Shown: positions 46,061-55,346 of the stretch, piece by piece | Position numbering within the stretch: position 1 is the first letter of the stretch | Layout of the letters: every line of letters starts with the position of its first letter | From: Devosia naphthalenivorans | GTDB lineage: Bacteria > Pseudomonadota > Alphaproteobacteria > Rhizobiales > Devosiaceae | Reading direction: 5' to 3' | DNA length: 64,000 nucleotides | Assembly (NCBI RefSeq): GCF_003056355.1 | Contig: NZ_PYVW01000018.1 | Span: 1 to 64,000, forward strand | Position numbers and translations under genes: made by a program | The notes under the pieces: model-generated | The model's database searches: none | What the model was told of the DNA's origin: nothing | What the model saw: only the letters and a program-made list of their open reading frames with translations

Positions 46061-47386
46061 CTACTCCGCCGGCACCGGCACCGCACGGCGGTTGCGGAAC
46101 CAGGCCATGATGGAAACGTCCATCTTGGCGGTGCGCAGCGCGATCCACCACAGCCCGACCGACCACATGGTGATGGCAATCAGCGCCGCAAAGGCCGCCC
46201 CCATGAGCCCGAAGGGCGGCACCAGCAGCCAGTTGAACACCAGGAGCGTGCCCAGCCCCATGGCCACCGACGGCAGGCTGGCATTGGGCCGGTCATGGAT
46301 GGACAGCACCAGCGATGCCGGCCCCATCACCGAGCGGACGACGAGCCCGAGGCACAACACCGCCAGCGGCGCAGCGCCCGCCGAAAAGGCCGGGCCAAAC
46401 AGCGTCAGCGCAAACGGCCCGGCGATGGCCATGATGCCGAACAGCGCCACCGCGATCCCGCTTGCCACCAGATTGGCCTCGCCGATCTTGCGCTTGAAGG
46501 CGGCCCGGTCGGCATTGGCTTCGCTCTCGAACATATCGGGCACGGTGACCGCATAGACCGCCGCGACGCCGAACGAGACCAGCGAAAAAATGCGCGTGCA
46601 CACCCCGAAGATCGCCAGATCCTCGCGGCTGAGCGTGTGGCTGAGCAGCAGCAGGTCGATGTCGAAGAAAAAATCCGTCGCCAGCGATATCATCACCCAC
46701 GGCAAGGCGAAGCGCCACCAGCGGCGCGCTTCGAGCGGACGAACCGCCACATTATCGGGAATGGCCTTGATGGAATTGACGGCAATGGCGAAATGCACAA
46801 GCGCCACGACGATATAGCCCAGCCCGATCGCCCACAGCATGAAGGAAAACCCCTCGACCGGCGCGAAAAACACCAGCCCCGCGAGGAAGGCCGCCGAGAA
46901 CACCATGGGCCGAAAGATGGTATCAGCGAAAAAGCCCGCCATCGGGCGCTTGAGCCCGATCAGCACGGCGCCATTGACATAGATCACCGCCGTTGCGAAG
47001 GCGAGCAGCACCAGCGGCACGAAATGATGCGCCAGCACGCTGTCGCCCTGCCCGATCAGCCCCAGCAGCGGCAGGCCCAGCACCATCAGCGCCACCAGCG
47101 CCGCGACCACGTGACCATAGCTGCGCATCAGGAAGACGGTGAACTGCTTGCGCTCGCCCCGCGCGCGATATTCAGCGGCGAAATAGGTCCCCACCGTATG
47201 AAAACCCAGCGGCATCATCACGGAAACCAGGTTCACCGTGGCGATGACGATCAGATATTCGCCCAGCAGTTCCGCCCCCCACAGGCGGGCGATGAAGGCC
47301 TGGACCAGGAAAATGAGCCCCGCGCCCACCAGGCGTGCCGCGAAGATGATGGTTGATTGCGAAGCCAGGCGCCGCTGCAGGCTCAT
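46061..47386 (-). CDS. Polysaccharide/lipid-linked oligosaccharide flippase (Wzx/MATE-like)
   Basis: A 441-residue integral membrane protein with about 12-14 hydrophobic segments and the RLVGAGLIFLVQAFIARLWG start seen in Wzx-like polysaccharide biosynthesis exporters. ATG 47386 overlaps the stop of the upstream FemAB-like gene (ATGA), so they form a two-gene operon likely devoted to envelope polysaccharide or peptidoglycan-linked polymer. Confidence 0.82.
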   Translation of the reverse strand: MSLQRRLASQSTIIFAARLVGAGLIFLVQAFIARLWGAELLGEYLIVIATVNLVSVMMPLGFHTVGTYFAAEYRARGERKQFTVFLMRSYGHVVAALVALMVLGLPLLGLIGQGDSVLAHHFVPLVLLAFATAVIYVNGAVLIGLKRPMAGFFADTIFRPMVFSAAFLAGLVFFAPVEGFSFMLWAIGLGYIVVALVHFAIAVNSIKAIPDNVAVRPLEARRWWRFALPWVMISLATDFFFDIDLLLLSHTLSREDLAIFGVCTRIFSLVSFGVAAVYAVTVPDMFESEANADRAAFKRKIGEANLVASGIAVALFGIMAIAGPFALTLFGPAFSAGAAPLAVLCLGLVVRSVMGPASLVLSIHDRPNASLPSVAMGLGTLLVFNWLLVPPFGLMGAAFAALIAITMWSVGLWWIALRTAKMDVSIMAWFRNRRAVPVPAE

Positions 47387-48561
47387 TCGCTGGCCTCGCC
47401 GGAAGTACGCGCTTGCGTCGGCCGCGCCTTGGGATTGCGCCACCCATCGACGATGCGGCGCAGATGATAGACCCCGTCGCGCGCGGCAAAGGCACCCGCC
47501 CCTGCCAGATAGGCCCAGGGCTTGCTGGCATAATTGGCAACCGGCGGCACCGGCTGGATCACGCCCGCATCGCCGACCATGCCCTTCTTGAACTGGTGCA
47601 GCCCCTGGAAACCGTCGGTGCCGCCCAGATCGTACCAGCTGGCACTGGTGTGGTCGCGCAGCCAGCGGATAATGTGCCAATGCAGGAAATAGCCGGCGCG
47701 CAGTGGCAGCGCCTTGTCGTTGGTGGCGCCATAAAGATAGACGGCGCGGTCGCCCGCCTTGAAGATCAGGGCACCCGCGACCAGTTCGCCATCGTGCCGG
47801 ACGAAGAACAGCTCGGGCCGCAGGCCGTCGTCCAGCGCCATCAGCGTCTCCACGGTTTCGTAGGCCGAGTGGTCGGGGAACTGCTTGCGATCGGTCATGG
47901 CGGCATAGAGCGTTTCAAATTCGCCCAGCCGCTCCGGCTCGGCATGCTCAAAGCTCAGCCCGGCCTTTTCGGATTTGTTGAGGTGGTAGCGCCATTTCTG
48001 GTGGAAGCTCTTGCGCTGGGCGGCGTCGTCCAGCCGCAGCGCCACGATATAGCGATTGGGGAACATCAGCTCGGAGCCGCGCCTGAAGCCGCGCGCCACC
48101 AGGCGCTGATAGGCGCCGTTGACCGGCGTGGTCGATGCGCGGGGCAGCACGGACAGCATCTGTCCCCGCTTGTCGGCATATTCGGCGATCAGCGCCTCGA
48201 TCATGCCGGCATGGATCATGTCCGCGTCGGCCCGTCCGGCAAACCGCAGCATCGGACCCCATTTGGAAACCGCGATGGTTCCGAGGCCAAGCGGCAGGCG
48301 CTGCACCATCATCAGCGAACCGCCAACGATCTCTCCGTTGGCAAGAAACAGCATCGGCTCCTGCACGACGCTGGGCCAGCGGCTGATGGCAAAGGCATGC
48401 AGCTGTTCCTGGCAGACTTCGTCGAAGTCGGCGATGGTAGCGTCCCATTCGGCGCCGCTGACGATCCTGGTTTCCAGCACCGGAGCGGAAATCGCATCGG
48501 AGCGGGGCGCCTGGCGCGCTTCTGGCCCATCCTGGACCAGTCTATCGGCGATCACGGACAT
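47383..48561 (-). CDS. FemAB-like GNAT acyltransferase
   Basis: A 392-residue protein of the FemAB/BioF2-like acyltransferase group. The C-terminal GNAT core is recognisable in GELVAGALIFKAGDRAVYLYGATND and WYDLGGTDGFQGLHQFKKGM, the latter typical of FemAB-related enzymes that add amino acids or acyl groups to cell-wall or polysaccharide precursors. GGAAGG precedes ATG 48561. It is coupled by ATGA to the flippase gene, which supports a role in envelope glycan modification or export. Confidence 0.8.
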   Translation of the reverse strand: MSVIADRLVQDGPEARQAPRSDAISAPVLETRIVSGAEWDATIADFDEVCQEQLHAFAISRWPSVVQEPMLFLANGEIVGGSLMMVQRLPLGLGTIAVSKWGPMLRFAGRADADMIHAGMIEALIAEYADKRGQMLSVLPRASTTPVNGAYQRLVARGFRRGSELMFPNRYIVALRLDDAAQRKSFHQKWRYHLNKSEKAGLSFEHAEPERLGEFETLYAAMTDRKQFPDHSAYETVETLMALDDGLRPELFFVRHDGELVAGALIFKAGDRAVYLYGATNDKALPLRAGYFLHWHIIRWLRDHTSASWYDLGGTDGFQGLHQFKKGMVGDAGVIQPVPPVANYASKPWAYLAGAGAFAARDGVYHLRRIVDGWRNPKARPTQARTSGEASE

Positions 48562-48672
48562 CGAAGAAACCTTCCGCTCAAGTAATTCGAGCGGAAGGTA
48601 GCGAGTGGAGGTGATCAAATCCCTATTCCGATGCGGCAAATGCCGCAAAGTTCAGGGCGTGGTTAGCAAAGC

Positions 48673-49365
48673 TTAATGCGCTGTCGCAGGAGCGTGAGGC
48701 GAATACAGCAGCGGGATTTCCGGGATGGTGACGAATGCACCAAGTCCTTCCAGGGCCATGCGAATGGCTACAAACAGGATGATGACCAAGCCGACCCAGG
48801 CAATCCAGCGATGCTTGTGCAGCAGGCCGGCGATGAAGGTGGCGGCAACGCCCATCATCACGACCGACAGTGCCAGACCGATGATCAGGGCTTCGAAGTG
48901 GTGCGCAGCAGCACCAGCCACAGCCAGCACGTTGTCCAGCGACATCGACACGTCGGCAATGATGATCTGGATGACGGCCTGGCGCAGCGTCTTGCGCGGT
49001 GCCTTGCCGGCAACGGTGCCATCGGCGTTGGTGTCGGCGTTCTCGAGCGCTTCCTGCGCTTCGTGCTCATCGCCCTGGGAGACGGTGAGTTCGCGATACA
49101 TCTTCCAGCAGACATAAAGCAGCAGCACGCCACCGGCGATCAGCAGGCCACCGCCGAGCGCGAGCAATTGCGTGGTGATGAGGGCAAAAAAGATGCGCAG
49201 GAGCGTCGCGGCAATGATGCCGATCAGGATGGCCTTGCGGCGCACGTCGTCTGCGAGGCCCGCAGCGGCCAGGCCGATCACGACGGCATTGTCGCCGGCG
49301 AGCACGAGGTCGATCAGGATGACCTGTACCAGCGAGCTCAGAAAACTCGGGTCGATGCCGAACAT
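48673..49365 (-). CDS. TerC-family membrane protein (YjbE/YkoY type)
   Basis: A 230-residue protein with about seven transmembrane helices and the two conserved acidic motifs of TerC proteins, VLAGDNAVVIGLA near the start and MSLDNVLAVAGAA in the middle. Such proteins are linked to tellurite resistance and, in several bacteria, to manganese efflux or metal loading of exported enzymes. A charged cytoplasmic loop (about residues 96-125) separates the halves. No Mn riboswitch is recognised upstream. Confidence 0.9.
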   Translation of the reverse strand: MFGIDPSFLSSLVQVILIDLVLAGDNAVVIGLAAAGLADDVRRKAILIGIIAATLLRIFFALITTQLLALGGGLLIAGGVLLLYVCWKMYRELTVSQGDEHEAQEALENADTNADGTVAGKAPRKTLRQAVIQIIIADVSMSLDNVLAVAGAAAHHFEALIIGLALSVVMMGVAATFIAGLLHKHRWIAWVGLVIILFVAIRMALEGLGAFVTIPEIPLLYSPHAPATAH

Positions 49366-49596
49366 GGAAATTCCTTGTTGGAGGGCAGAAAGGGTGTGTC
49401 AGCGCTATAGCGCCATGCTTCCCAACTGCAAAGCAGAACTGCGCCGCCTAGACTAAAATCCAACAAGATTCGGGTGATGCGGGCCCTGTCGACAGATTGA
49501 TGACAGCTTGAGGCCTGGGCTGCCGGACCGCATTACGCAGGACACGGATGCCCGGCGCCATGCCGAGCACAATCCACAAAAAAGGGAGAGGGACTT

Positions 49597-49672
49597 TGGT
49601 GGGCGAGCACGGATTCGAACCGTGGACCCGACGATTAAGAGTCGTCTGCTCTACCAGCTGAGCTACTCGCCC
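49597..49672 (-). tRNA. tRNA-Lys (anticodon CTT)
   Basis: A 76-base cloverleaf on the minus strand with encoded CCA. The acceptor stem pairs GGGCGAG with CTCGCCC, the anticodon arm is GACGA-CTCTTAA-TCGTC, giving anticodon CTT, and the T arm contains GGTTCGAATCC. It is upstream of the terC gene on the same strand and does not appear to be flanked by an integrated element. Confidence 0.95.
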
Positions 49673-49904
49673 CTACTGGAGCTTCCAAAGTGGCGCCTCT
49701 CTATCAAAGGGATTTTGCCATGTCCAGCGCTTGATGACACTTTCCTCACATCACCTGTTTGTAAGTCCACCAAACCCGCAGTGCTCCCTCATACGGCAGC
49801 AATTGCGGCTGGCGGCCACGCTGCCAAACCGGCACCATTCATAGCCGCCCTACTGCATGGGAGTGTTCACTTTGGCCGCATGGCACAGATTTATCCTACT
49901 CACC

Positions 49905-50004
49905 GTGTTGCCCTCGGGCCTGACCCGAGGGCCATTTTCCGCAGACACACCGCTCCAGCAATGGCTCTCGGAATGGCCCTCGGGTCAAACCCGAGGGCAA
50001 CACG
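49905..50004. repeat. Long composite palindromic repeat, family B (copy 2, inverted)
   Basis: Palindrome, middle with CACCGCTCCAGCAATGGC, and inverted palindrome. Its reverse complement matches 43141-43238, so it is the second copy of a roughly 100-base element. Together with the next repeat, it fills much of the 548-base gap between the tRNA and the MscS gene. Confidence 0.8.
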
Positions 50005-50053
50005 GCGTTTTTGACGACATCGCGCCAATGGCAAGCGTTCGATTCCAATTCAT

Positions 50054-50090
50054 CCACCGCGTCATTCCCGCGAAAGCGGGAACCCCACTT
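50054..50090. repeat. Short palindromic repeat, family A
   Basis: CACCGCGTCATTCCCGCGAA followed by AGCGGGAACC is a single copy of the family A unit. Confidence 0.75.
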
Positions 50091-50220
50091 TGACCTGGCC
50101 ACAAACGAAACTCCCACCTTCGTGAAACCGACCCCCTGTGATCAGAGTAAACACTGAATCTACGGCAACTATATACCGGACGCCGGCTTTATCCCGCAGC
50201 ACAACGAGCAGGAAGACAGC

Positions 50221-51012
50221 ATGAACAACACAGCCTTTTTCGGCATCTCTACGGCTTGGGTCATCGCCAATGTATGGTCGTTCCTGGTCGCGCTGGCGGT
50301 TCTGGCGGCGGGCTGGTTCCTGGCGGGTATGGTGTCGAGCTATGTGTACAACCTGCTCCGGCAGCGGCTCAAGCGCGACGCAACAGTGGGCCCGCTGGTC
50401 AGCCAGGTCGTGCGTTACGCGATCCTGTTCGTTACCTTTGTCATCGTGCTCGGCCAGTTCGGTGTCGAAACGGCATCCATCCTGACAGTGCTGGGCGCTG
50501 CGGGAATCGCCATTGCGCTGGCCCTGCAGGGCACCCTGTCCAATATTGCGGCGGGTATCCTGCTGATCTTCCTCCGTCCCTTCAACGTGGGCGACTACAT
50601 CGACGCCGATGGCATCGTGGGAACGGTGGTGGAGGTTGGGCTGTTCGGCACGCAATTGCGGACCTATGACGGCGTCTTCGTCTTTGCGCCCAATTCCAAG
50701 CTCTCCAACGCCAAGATCACCAATTACAGCCGGGAAGCGTCCCGCGTTGTGGAACTCAAGTTCAACGTGCCGCGCAGCGCCGATATCGCTCAGGTTCGCG
50801 GTGAGGTGCAGCAGGGATTGGTGGGAGATTATGTGGCGCCCGCAAGCCGGCCGGAAGTCCTGGTGGATACACTGACCGACACTTCGGTGACCTTGGCGGT
50901 GCGGGTGCCGGTGCGCAGCAGCGACTGGAACATGGCGCGGGCGGATTTGCAGGAAAAGCTCAAGATCGTGATCGACCGCGCCGGCGGATTTGCTCCGCCA
51001 GCACAGGCTTGA
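50221..51012 (+). CDS. Small-conductance mechanosensitive channel (MscS type)
   Basis: A 263-residue MscS channel with three transmembrane helices (about residues 18-40, 60-82 and 86-118). TM3 carries GAAGIAIALALQGTLSNIAAG, the pore-lining glycine/alanine pattern, followed by FLRPFNVGDYI. It protects against hypo-osmotic shock. AGGAAGACAGC precedes the ATG. It stands alone. Confidence 0.93.
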   Translation: MNNTAFFGISTAWVIANVWSFLVALAVLAAGWFLAGMVSSYVYNLLRQRLKRDATVGPLVSQVVRYAILFVTFVIVLGQFGVETASILTVLGAAGIAIALALQGTLSNIAAGILLIFLRPFNVGDYIDADGIVGTVVEVGLFGTQLRTYDGVFVFAPNSKLSNAKITNYSREASRVVELKFNVPRSADIAQVRGEVQQGLVGDYVAPASRPEVLVDTLTDTSVTLAVRVPVRSSDWNMARADLQEKLKIVIDRAGGFAPPAQA

Positions 51013-51019
51013 TGGTCGT

Positions 51020-51223
51020 TTAACGCACGGCTGAACGGGCTCTGAACTCCGCGAAATTCAGCACATTGCCCTGGTCTGGTTCTTCTTCAGGCTGGAAATC
51101 GTCCATCAGCGTCACGGTGCGCTCGATGATATAACGCAGCTGGCGAGAGCGGTTGTCTTCCCCCTGAATAATTGCCGCGGCGCGCTGCAGATGGTCCCGG
51201 GCAAGTAGATAGGTTGGCAGCAT
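51020..51223 (-). CDS. Small hypothetical protein
   Basis: A 67-residue acidic-ended protein. ATG 51223 is selected because AAGGAG lies eight bases upstream, which is one of the better ribosome sites in the area. It is helical (LARDHLQRAAAIIQGEDN) with an acidic segment QPEEEPDQGN. No domain is recognised. It converges on mscS with eight bases between stops. Confidence 0.6.
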   Translation of the reverse strand: MLPTYLLARDHLQRAAAIIQGEDNRSRQLRYIIERTVTLMDDFQPEEEPDQGNVLNFAEFRARSAVR

Positions 51224-51508
51224 AGGCTTGGCTCCTTGTAGTCGAAGTGGGGAGCGACGATTCGGTCGACGCATGGGCCAGAGTGGGCGGGTATGCCTTC
51301 GCGAACCTTGCCAGCTTGCCGGCAATTTTAGTCAAATGCCGCGCATGTATGTTGGCCCAAAATCTCGCAGGAGGACTGAGGTTTGCCGCGTTTGGCAAAT
51401 TTTCAAGCCTGTGCAGAAGAGCGGGAAACCTCTTTGATCGCTCCCCGACGCTCTGGCTTGCTGCAACGGCGACGCCCTAAGATGGTTTAACCATTGCGAG
51501 TCGTACCC

Positions 51509-52618
51509 GTGCCCCGTCCAAGCCTTGCCCCCATTGCTGCCGCCCTGCCCGAAACCACGCCATTCGTTGGGCCCGAAGCCATCGAGCGGCGGGAAGGCGT
51601 GCCGACACGTGCCCGCATCGGCGCCAACGAAAACCCGTTTGGCCCCGCCCCGTCGGTGCTTGCGGCCATGCAGCAGGCGGCGGCCGAGAGCTGGCACTAT
51701 GGCGACCCCGAGAATCACGACCTGCGGGCAGCCATTGCCGCCCATCTCGGCATCCCCGCCGAAAACGTCATGCCCGGGGAAGGCGTCGATGCCATCCTTG
51801 GCATGGCGGTTCGCCTCTATGCAGCGCCCGGGACAACGGTGGTGACCTCGCTCGGCGGCTATCCGACCTTCAATTACCACATCGCCGGCCATGGGGCGGT
51901 GATGCACACCGTGCCCTATCGCGACATGCGGGAGGACATCGAGGCGCTCGCCGCCGCGGCCCGGAACACCAGTGCCGCCATGGTTTATGTCGCCAATCCC
52001 GACAACCCCATGGGCAGTTGGTGGGACGCCGCTTCCATCGAACGGTTCATTGCCGCGGTGCCGGAAACGACCATGATTATCCTGGACGAGGCCTATGGCG
52101 AATTCGCGCCGGAGGGGACGTTGCCGCCAATCGAGGTGGAGCGCCCGCACCTCCTGCGCATGCGCACCTTCTCCAAGGCTCATGGGCTGGCTGGCGCCCG
52201 GGTGGGCTATGTGATCGGGGAGCGGGAGAGCATTTCCGCCTTCAACCGCATCCGCAACCATTTCGGCATCAACAATATCGCCCAGGCCGGTGCCATTGCC
52301 GCCTTGGCCGATACCGAGCACCTCAGGACTTCGCTGCTGGCTGTGCGGCAATCCCTCGAGGACACCGCCGCCATAGCCCGCCGGCACGGTCTTTCGCCGC
52401 TGCCAACTGCCACCAATTTCGTCGCCATCGATTGCGGGCGGGATGCCGCCTATGCGCAGGCGATTCTCGCCGGTCTCGCGGCGCACGGCGTCTTCGTCCG
52501 CAAGCCGGCTGCGGAAGGGCTGAACCACTGCATCCGCGTCAGCGCCGGAACGGCCACCGATCGGAAACTGCTCGACAGCGCCTTGGGACAGGTGCTCGCA
52601 AAACTTCAGTCGGCGTAA
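51509..52618 (+). CDS. Histidinol-phosphate aminotransferase-like PLP enzyme
   Basis: A 369-residue fold-type I aminotransferase close to HisC. It has the substrate-binding ANENPFGPAPS near residue 40, NPDNPMGSWW, and the PLP lysine in RTFSKAHGLAGARVGY. The gene does not sit with other his genes, so it may act on histidinol phosphate or aromatic amino acids. The start is uncertain: GTG 51509 gives the usual MPRPSLAPI start, TTG 51494 is possible. It overlaps the convergent EEP gene by 13 bases. Confidence 0.85.
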   Translation: MPRPSLAPIAAALPETTPFVGPEAIERREGVPTRARIGANENPFGPAPSVLAAMQQAAAESWHYGDPENHDLRAAIAAHLGIPAENVMPGEGVDAILGMAVRLYAAPGTTVVTSLGGYPTFNYHIAGHGAVMHTVPYRDMREDIEALAAAARNTSAAMVYVANPDNPMGSWWDAASIERFIAAVPETTMIILDEAYGEFAPEGTLPPIEVERPHLLRMRTFSKAHGLAGARVGYVIGERESISAFNRIRNHFGINNIAQAGAIAALADTEHLRTSLLAVRQSLEDTAAIARRHGLSPLPTATNFVAIDCGRDAAYAQAILAGLAAHGVFVRKPAAEGLNHCIRVSAGTATDRKLLDSALGQVLAKLQSA

Positions 52619-53553
52619 AGACCGACCGTCGCCAGCAGGCCCCGATGATTGGAGCCCAGCGGGTCATCCATGGCTTCGATGGCTTCGATACGCGCCCCGC
52701 CCCGCGTGAACATATTATCGATCGGCACGCCCAGTGCGCCAAAACGGATCGGCCAGGTCGCTGGATAGTAAGGCGGCGGCACAAGCTGCGTATCGGCCGC
52801 AAAACGCGCGACCAGGTCCGACCAGGCCGCCGCGTTAAAGTCCCCGGCCAGAATGAGCGGCCCTTCTATGGTGTTGAGCGCGCGACGAATGTGCTGAACC
52901 TCGATCCAGGCGCTTTCATCGAAATACGGCTTGCTCAAATGAGTGCCGACGACGGTTACCTCCTGGCCATCGATGCTGGTTGTGGCGATCACCAGTCGCA
53001 GGCGTTCGAACGGCTGCAGCGCCACCACCCGGACATCGGTCAGCGGGGTGCGTGAAAACACCATGGTGTCGCAATTGTCCCCGGCCTGGTCGCAGCCGGC
53101 CCGATACGGGAACGCACTCGCCAGCCGCTCAAGCTGGGGGAGCATCGCCCTCGATTCCATGATGAACACAATATCGGCCGCCGACTCGATCATGAAGTCG
53201 GCGATGTCACCGCCGCGCTGATTGTAGGCCAGCACGTTGAAGCTCAGAACCCGCGCCGTGGCGACGGGATCACGGGCGTCGAAGGCCGCTCGCGCCTCCT
53301 GCTGCCGATAGACCACCAGCGCGCCCTGCCCCAGGCTTGCGCCCACCAGCACCAGCATCAACAGTCCCCGCCAGCGCGCCCGACTGGCAAAGAGCAGGAC
53401 GACCAACCCGAGCAGGAGCGCCGCGATGTGAAAGCGCAGGCTCTGCAGCAGGTCCTGGCCGGGCACCAATTGCGGGCCGTCGATAGCGACCAGCGCCGCT
53501 ATTCCGACCAATGCCAGCCCGGATAGAAGGCCGCGAAGTTCTGCTGATTTCAC
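52606..53553 (-). CDS. Membrane-anchored endonuclease/exonuclease/phosphatase (EEP) domain protein
   Basis: A 315-residue protein with two or three N-terminal transmembrane helices (to about residue 85) and a C-terminal EEP domain with RVLSFNVLAYN, IVFIMES, VGTHLSKP, AGDFNAAAWSD and SNHRGLLAT motifs in order. EEP domains cleave phosphodiesters in nucleic acids, lipids or inositol phosphates; the target is not evident. It faces the periplasm if the anchor orientation is standard. It overlaps the convergent aminotransferase stop by 13 bases. Confidence 0.85.
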   Translation of the reverse strand: MKSAELRGLLSGLALVGIAALVAIDGPQLVPGQDLLQSLRFHIAALLLGLVVLLFASRARWRGLLMLVLVGASLGQGALVVYRQQEARAAFDARDPVATARVLSFNVLAYNQRGGDIADFMIESAADIVFIMESRAMLPQLERLASAFPYRAGCDQAGDNCDTMVFSRTPLTDVRVVALQPFERLRLVIATTSIDGQEVTVVGTHLSKPYFDESAWIEVQHIRRALNTIEGPLILAGDFNAAAWSDLVARFAADTQLVPPPYYPATWPIRFGALGVPIDNMFTRGGARIEAIEAMDDPLGSNHRGLLATVGLYAD

Positions 53554-53672
53554 CGCTGGCCCTGCCCCGTTCCCGCGCTAGACTGATGGAACAAAGCTGG
53601 GCCAAGCGCAAGCGGTGCAGATGCGCGAAAATCCAAAGCAAAACCGAAGCATGCTCGCGGCGAAAGCGAAGC

Positions 53673-55232
53673 CTACCCCGCCATTGCCCCCTGCGCCGCC
53701 GCCCCGCGCTCGATCAGCAAACGGTTATAGGCGTTGAGGTAAGCACGGGCCGAAGCCACCAGCGTATCGGGCTCCGCAGCATTGCCAGAAACGATCCGGC
53801 CGTTCATTTCCAGGCGCACATGCGCACTCGCCTGGGCGTCCGTACCCCCGGTTACACCATCAATAGCATAGAGCACCAGATGCGGCTGCTGACCCACCGC
53901 CTCCTTGATAGCGTTGAAAATTGCATCCACAGAACCCGTCCCGTCGTAGGCAACAGAGGCTTCTTCGCCATCGATCGAAAGGGTCAGATTGCAGCGATGC
54001 ACGCCGCCCGTTTTGGACACGACCTCCATGTCGACCAACCGGATACGATCACCAACCGAGCCAACTTCATCGTCCACCAGCGCCACGATATCGGCGTCAT
54101 AGACATGCTTCTTGCGGTCAGCCAGATCCTTGAAACGCACAAAGGCTTCCTGGAAAGCATTGTCGCCCAACTCGTACCCCAGCTCCTTGAGCTTGTCCTT
54201 GAACGCCGCGCGCCCCGAATGCTTGCCCATCACCAGGGTCGTGGCCTTGATGCCCACGCTGGCCGGGGTCATGATCTCGTAGGTCTCGGCGTTCTTCAGC
54301 ATGCCGTCCTGATGAATACCGCTTTCGTGCGCGAAGGCATTCTTGCCCACAATGGCCTTGTTGAACTGCACCGGGAAATTGGCCGCGGCCGAAACGATGC
54401 GGCTGGCGCGGGCGAGATGGGTCGTTTCGATGCCGGTCTGATAGGGCATCACATCGCCGCGGGTGCGCAGCGACATGACGATCTCTTCGAGCGCCGCGTT
54501 GCCGGCACGTTCGCCCAACCCGTTGATGGTGCATTCCACCTGACGCGCGCCGCCGCGAACGGCAGCCAGCGAATTGGCGACAGCCAGGCCCAGATCGTTG
54601 TGGCAATGGGCCGAGAAGATGGCTTTATCAGCGCCCGGCACCCAAGTGATGATGGTGCGGAACATGGCTTCGTGTTCATCGGGAACGGCGTAGCCAACGG
54701 TATCAGGCAGGTTGATCGTGGTGGCGCCAGCCTTGATCGCAGCCTCGACGCAGCGCTTGAGGAATTCCAGCGGCGTACGGGTCGCGTCCATGGCCGACCA
54801 TTCGACGTCGTCGATCAGATTGCGCGCCTGCGCGACCGTGCGCGCGATGATCTCAATAACCTCGTCCTCGGTCTTTTTCATCTGGTGAGCCAGATGGATC
54901 GGCGAGGTCGAGACGAACGTGTGGATACGCCCCTTCTGGGCGTGCCGCACAGCTTCACCTGCGCGGTCGATATCGGCGGTGATAGCGCGGGCAAGGCCGG
55001 CTACGGTTGCGCTCTTGACCTGCTTGGCGACAGCGACGACGGCCTCGAAATCGCCATTGGAGGCGATGGGAAAACCTGCCTCGATGATGTCGACACCCAT
55101 ATCGTCGAGTGCTTCGGCAACCTGCAGCTTTTCTTCCAGCGTCATGGTGGCGCCGGGCGATTGCTCGCCGTCGCGCAGCGTGGTGTCGAAGATGAAAACG
55201 CGGTCTTTGTTGGAATCGGTGGTGGCGGACAT
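53673..55232 (-). CDS. leuA: 2-Isopropylmalate synthase
   Basis: The first enzyme of leucine synthesis, condensing acetyl-CoA with 2-oxoisovalerate. The 519-residue product has DTTLRDGEQSPG at the start, HCHNDLGLAVANS and the NGLGERAGNAALEE motif of the TIM barrel, and a C-terminal regulatory domain (from about residue 400) that binds leucine. AGGAACC precedes the ATG. A leucine-rich leader peptide and hairpins lie upstream (55233-55472), pointing to transcription attenuation. Confidence 0.97.
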   Translation of the reverse strand: MSATTDSNKDRVFIFDTTLRDGEQSPGATMTLEEKLQVAEALDDMGVDIIEAGFPIASNGDFEAVVAVAKQVKSATVAGLARAITADIDRAGEAVRHAQKGRIHTFVSTSPIHLAHQMKKTEDEVIEIIARTVAQARNLIDDVEWSAMDATRTPLEFLKRCVEAAIKAGATTINLPDTVGYAVPDEHEAMFRTIITWVPGADKAIFSAHCHNDLGLAVANSLAAVRGGARQVECTINGLGERAGNAALEEIVMSLRTRGDVMPYQTGIETTHLARASRIVSAAANFPVQFNKAIVGKNAFAHESGIHQDGMLKNAETYEIMTPASVGIKATTLVMGKHSGRAAFKDKLKELGYELGDNAFQEAFVRFKDLADRKKHVYDADIVALVDDEVGSVGDRIRLVDMEVVSKTGGVHRCNLTLSIDGEEASVAYDGTGSVDAIFNAIKEAVGQQPHLVLYAIDGVTGGTDAQASAHVRLEMNGRIVSGNAAEPDTLVASARAYLNAYNRLLIERGAAAQGAMAG

Positions 55233-55346
55233 GGTCTTGGTTCCTATCGGCGGCCCGGAGCAAAGCTCTCTTGAGGCCGGACATTTACTGTTCGGCTTGT
55301 GGCGTAATCCCCTGACGACCCGCTCGTTAAACCGAGCTGCCGGTGA
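55233..55346 (-). promoter_or_regulatory. Attenuator-like leader of leuA
   Basis: A two-part hairpin at 55309-55353 (outer 7-bp stem CCCCTGA/TCAGGGG overlapping the leader stop, inner GCTCG/CGAGC) and a second hairpin at 55251-55279 (CGGCC...GGCCG with inner GAGC/GCTC) lie between the leader peptide and leuA. No long T run is seen, so the outcome may be translational. Confidence 0.5.

Noticed and set aside
49366..49460. Mn-sensing yybP-ykoY riboswitch upstream of terC
   Set aside because: No two-helix junction motif could be identified; only a short GCGCTATAGCGC palindrome is present.
49597..50220. Integrated element at the tRNA-Lys gene
   Set aside because: No integrase, no direct repeat of the tRNA 3' end nearby, and the neighbouring genes are ordinary chromosomal genes.
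54955..55284. Frame starting MSGLKRALLRAADRN near the leuA start as a second leader peptide
   Set aside because: It reads far into leuA in another frame, has no stop in the leader region, and lacks the concentrated leucine run of the upstream leader.
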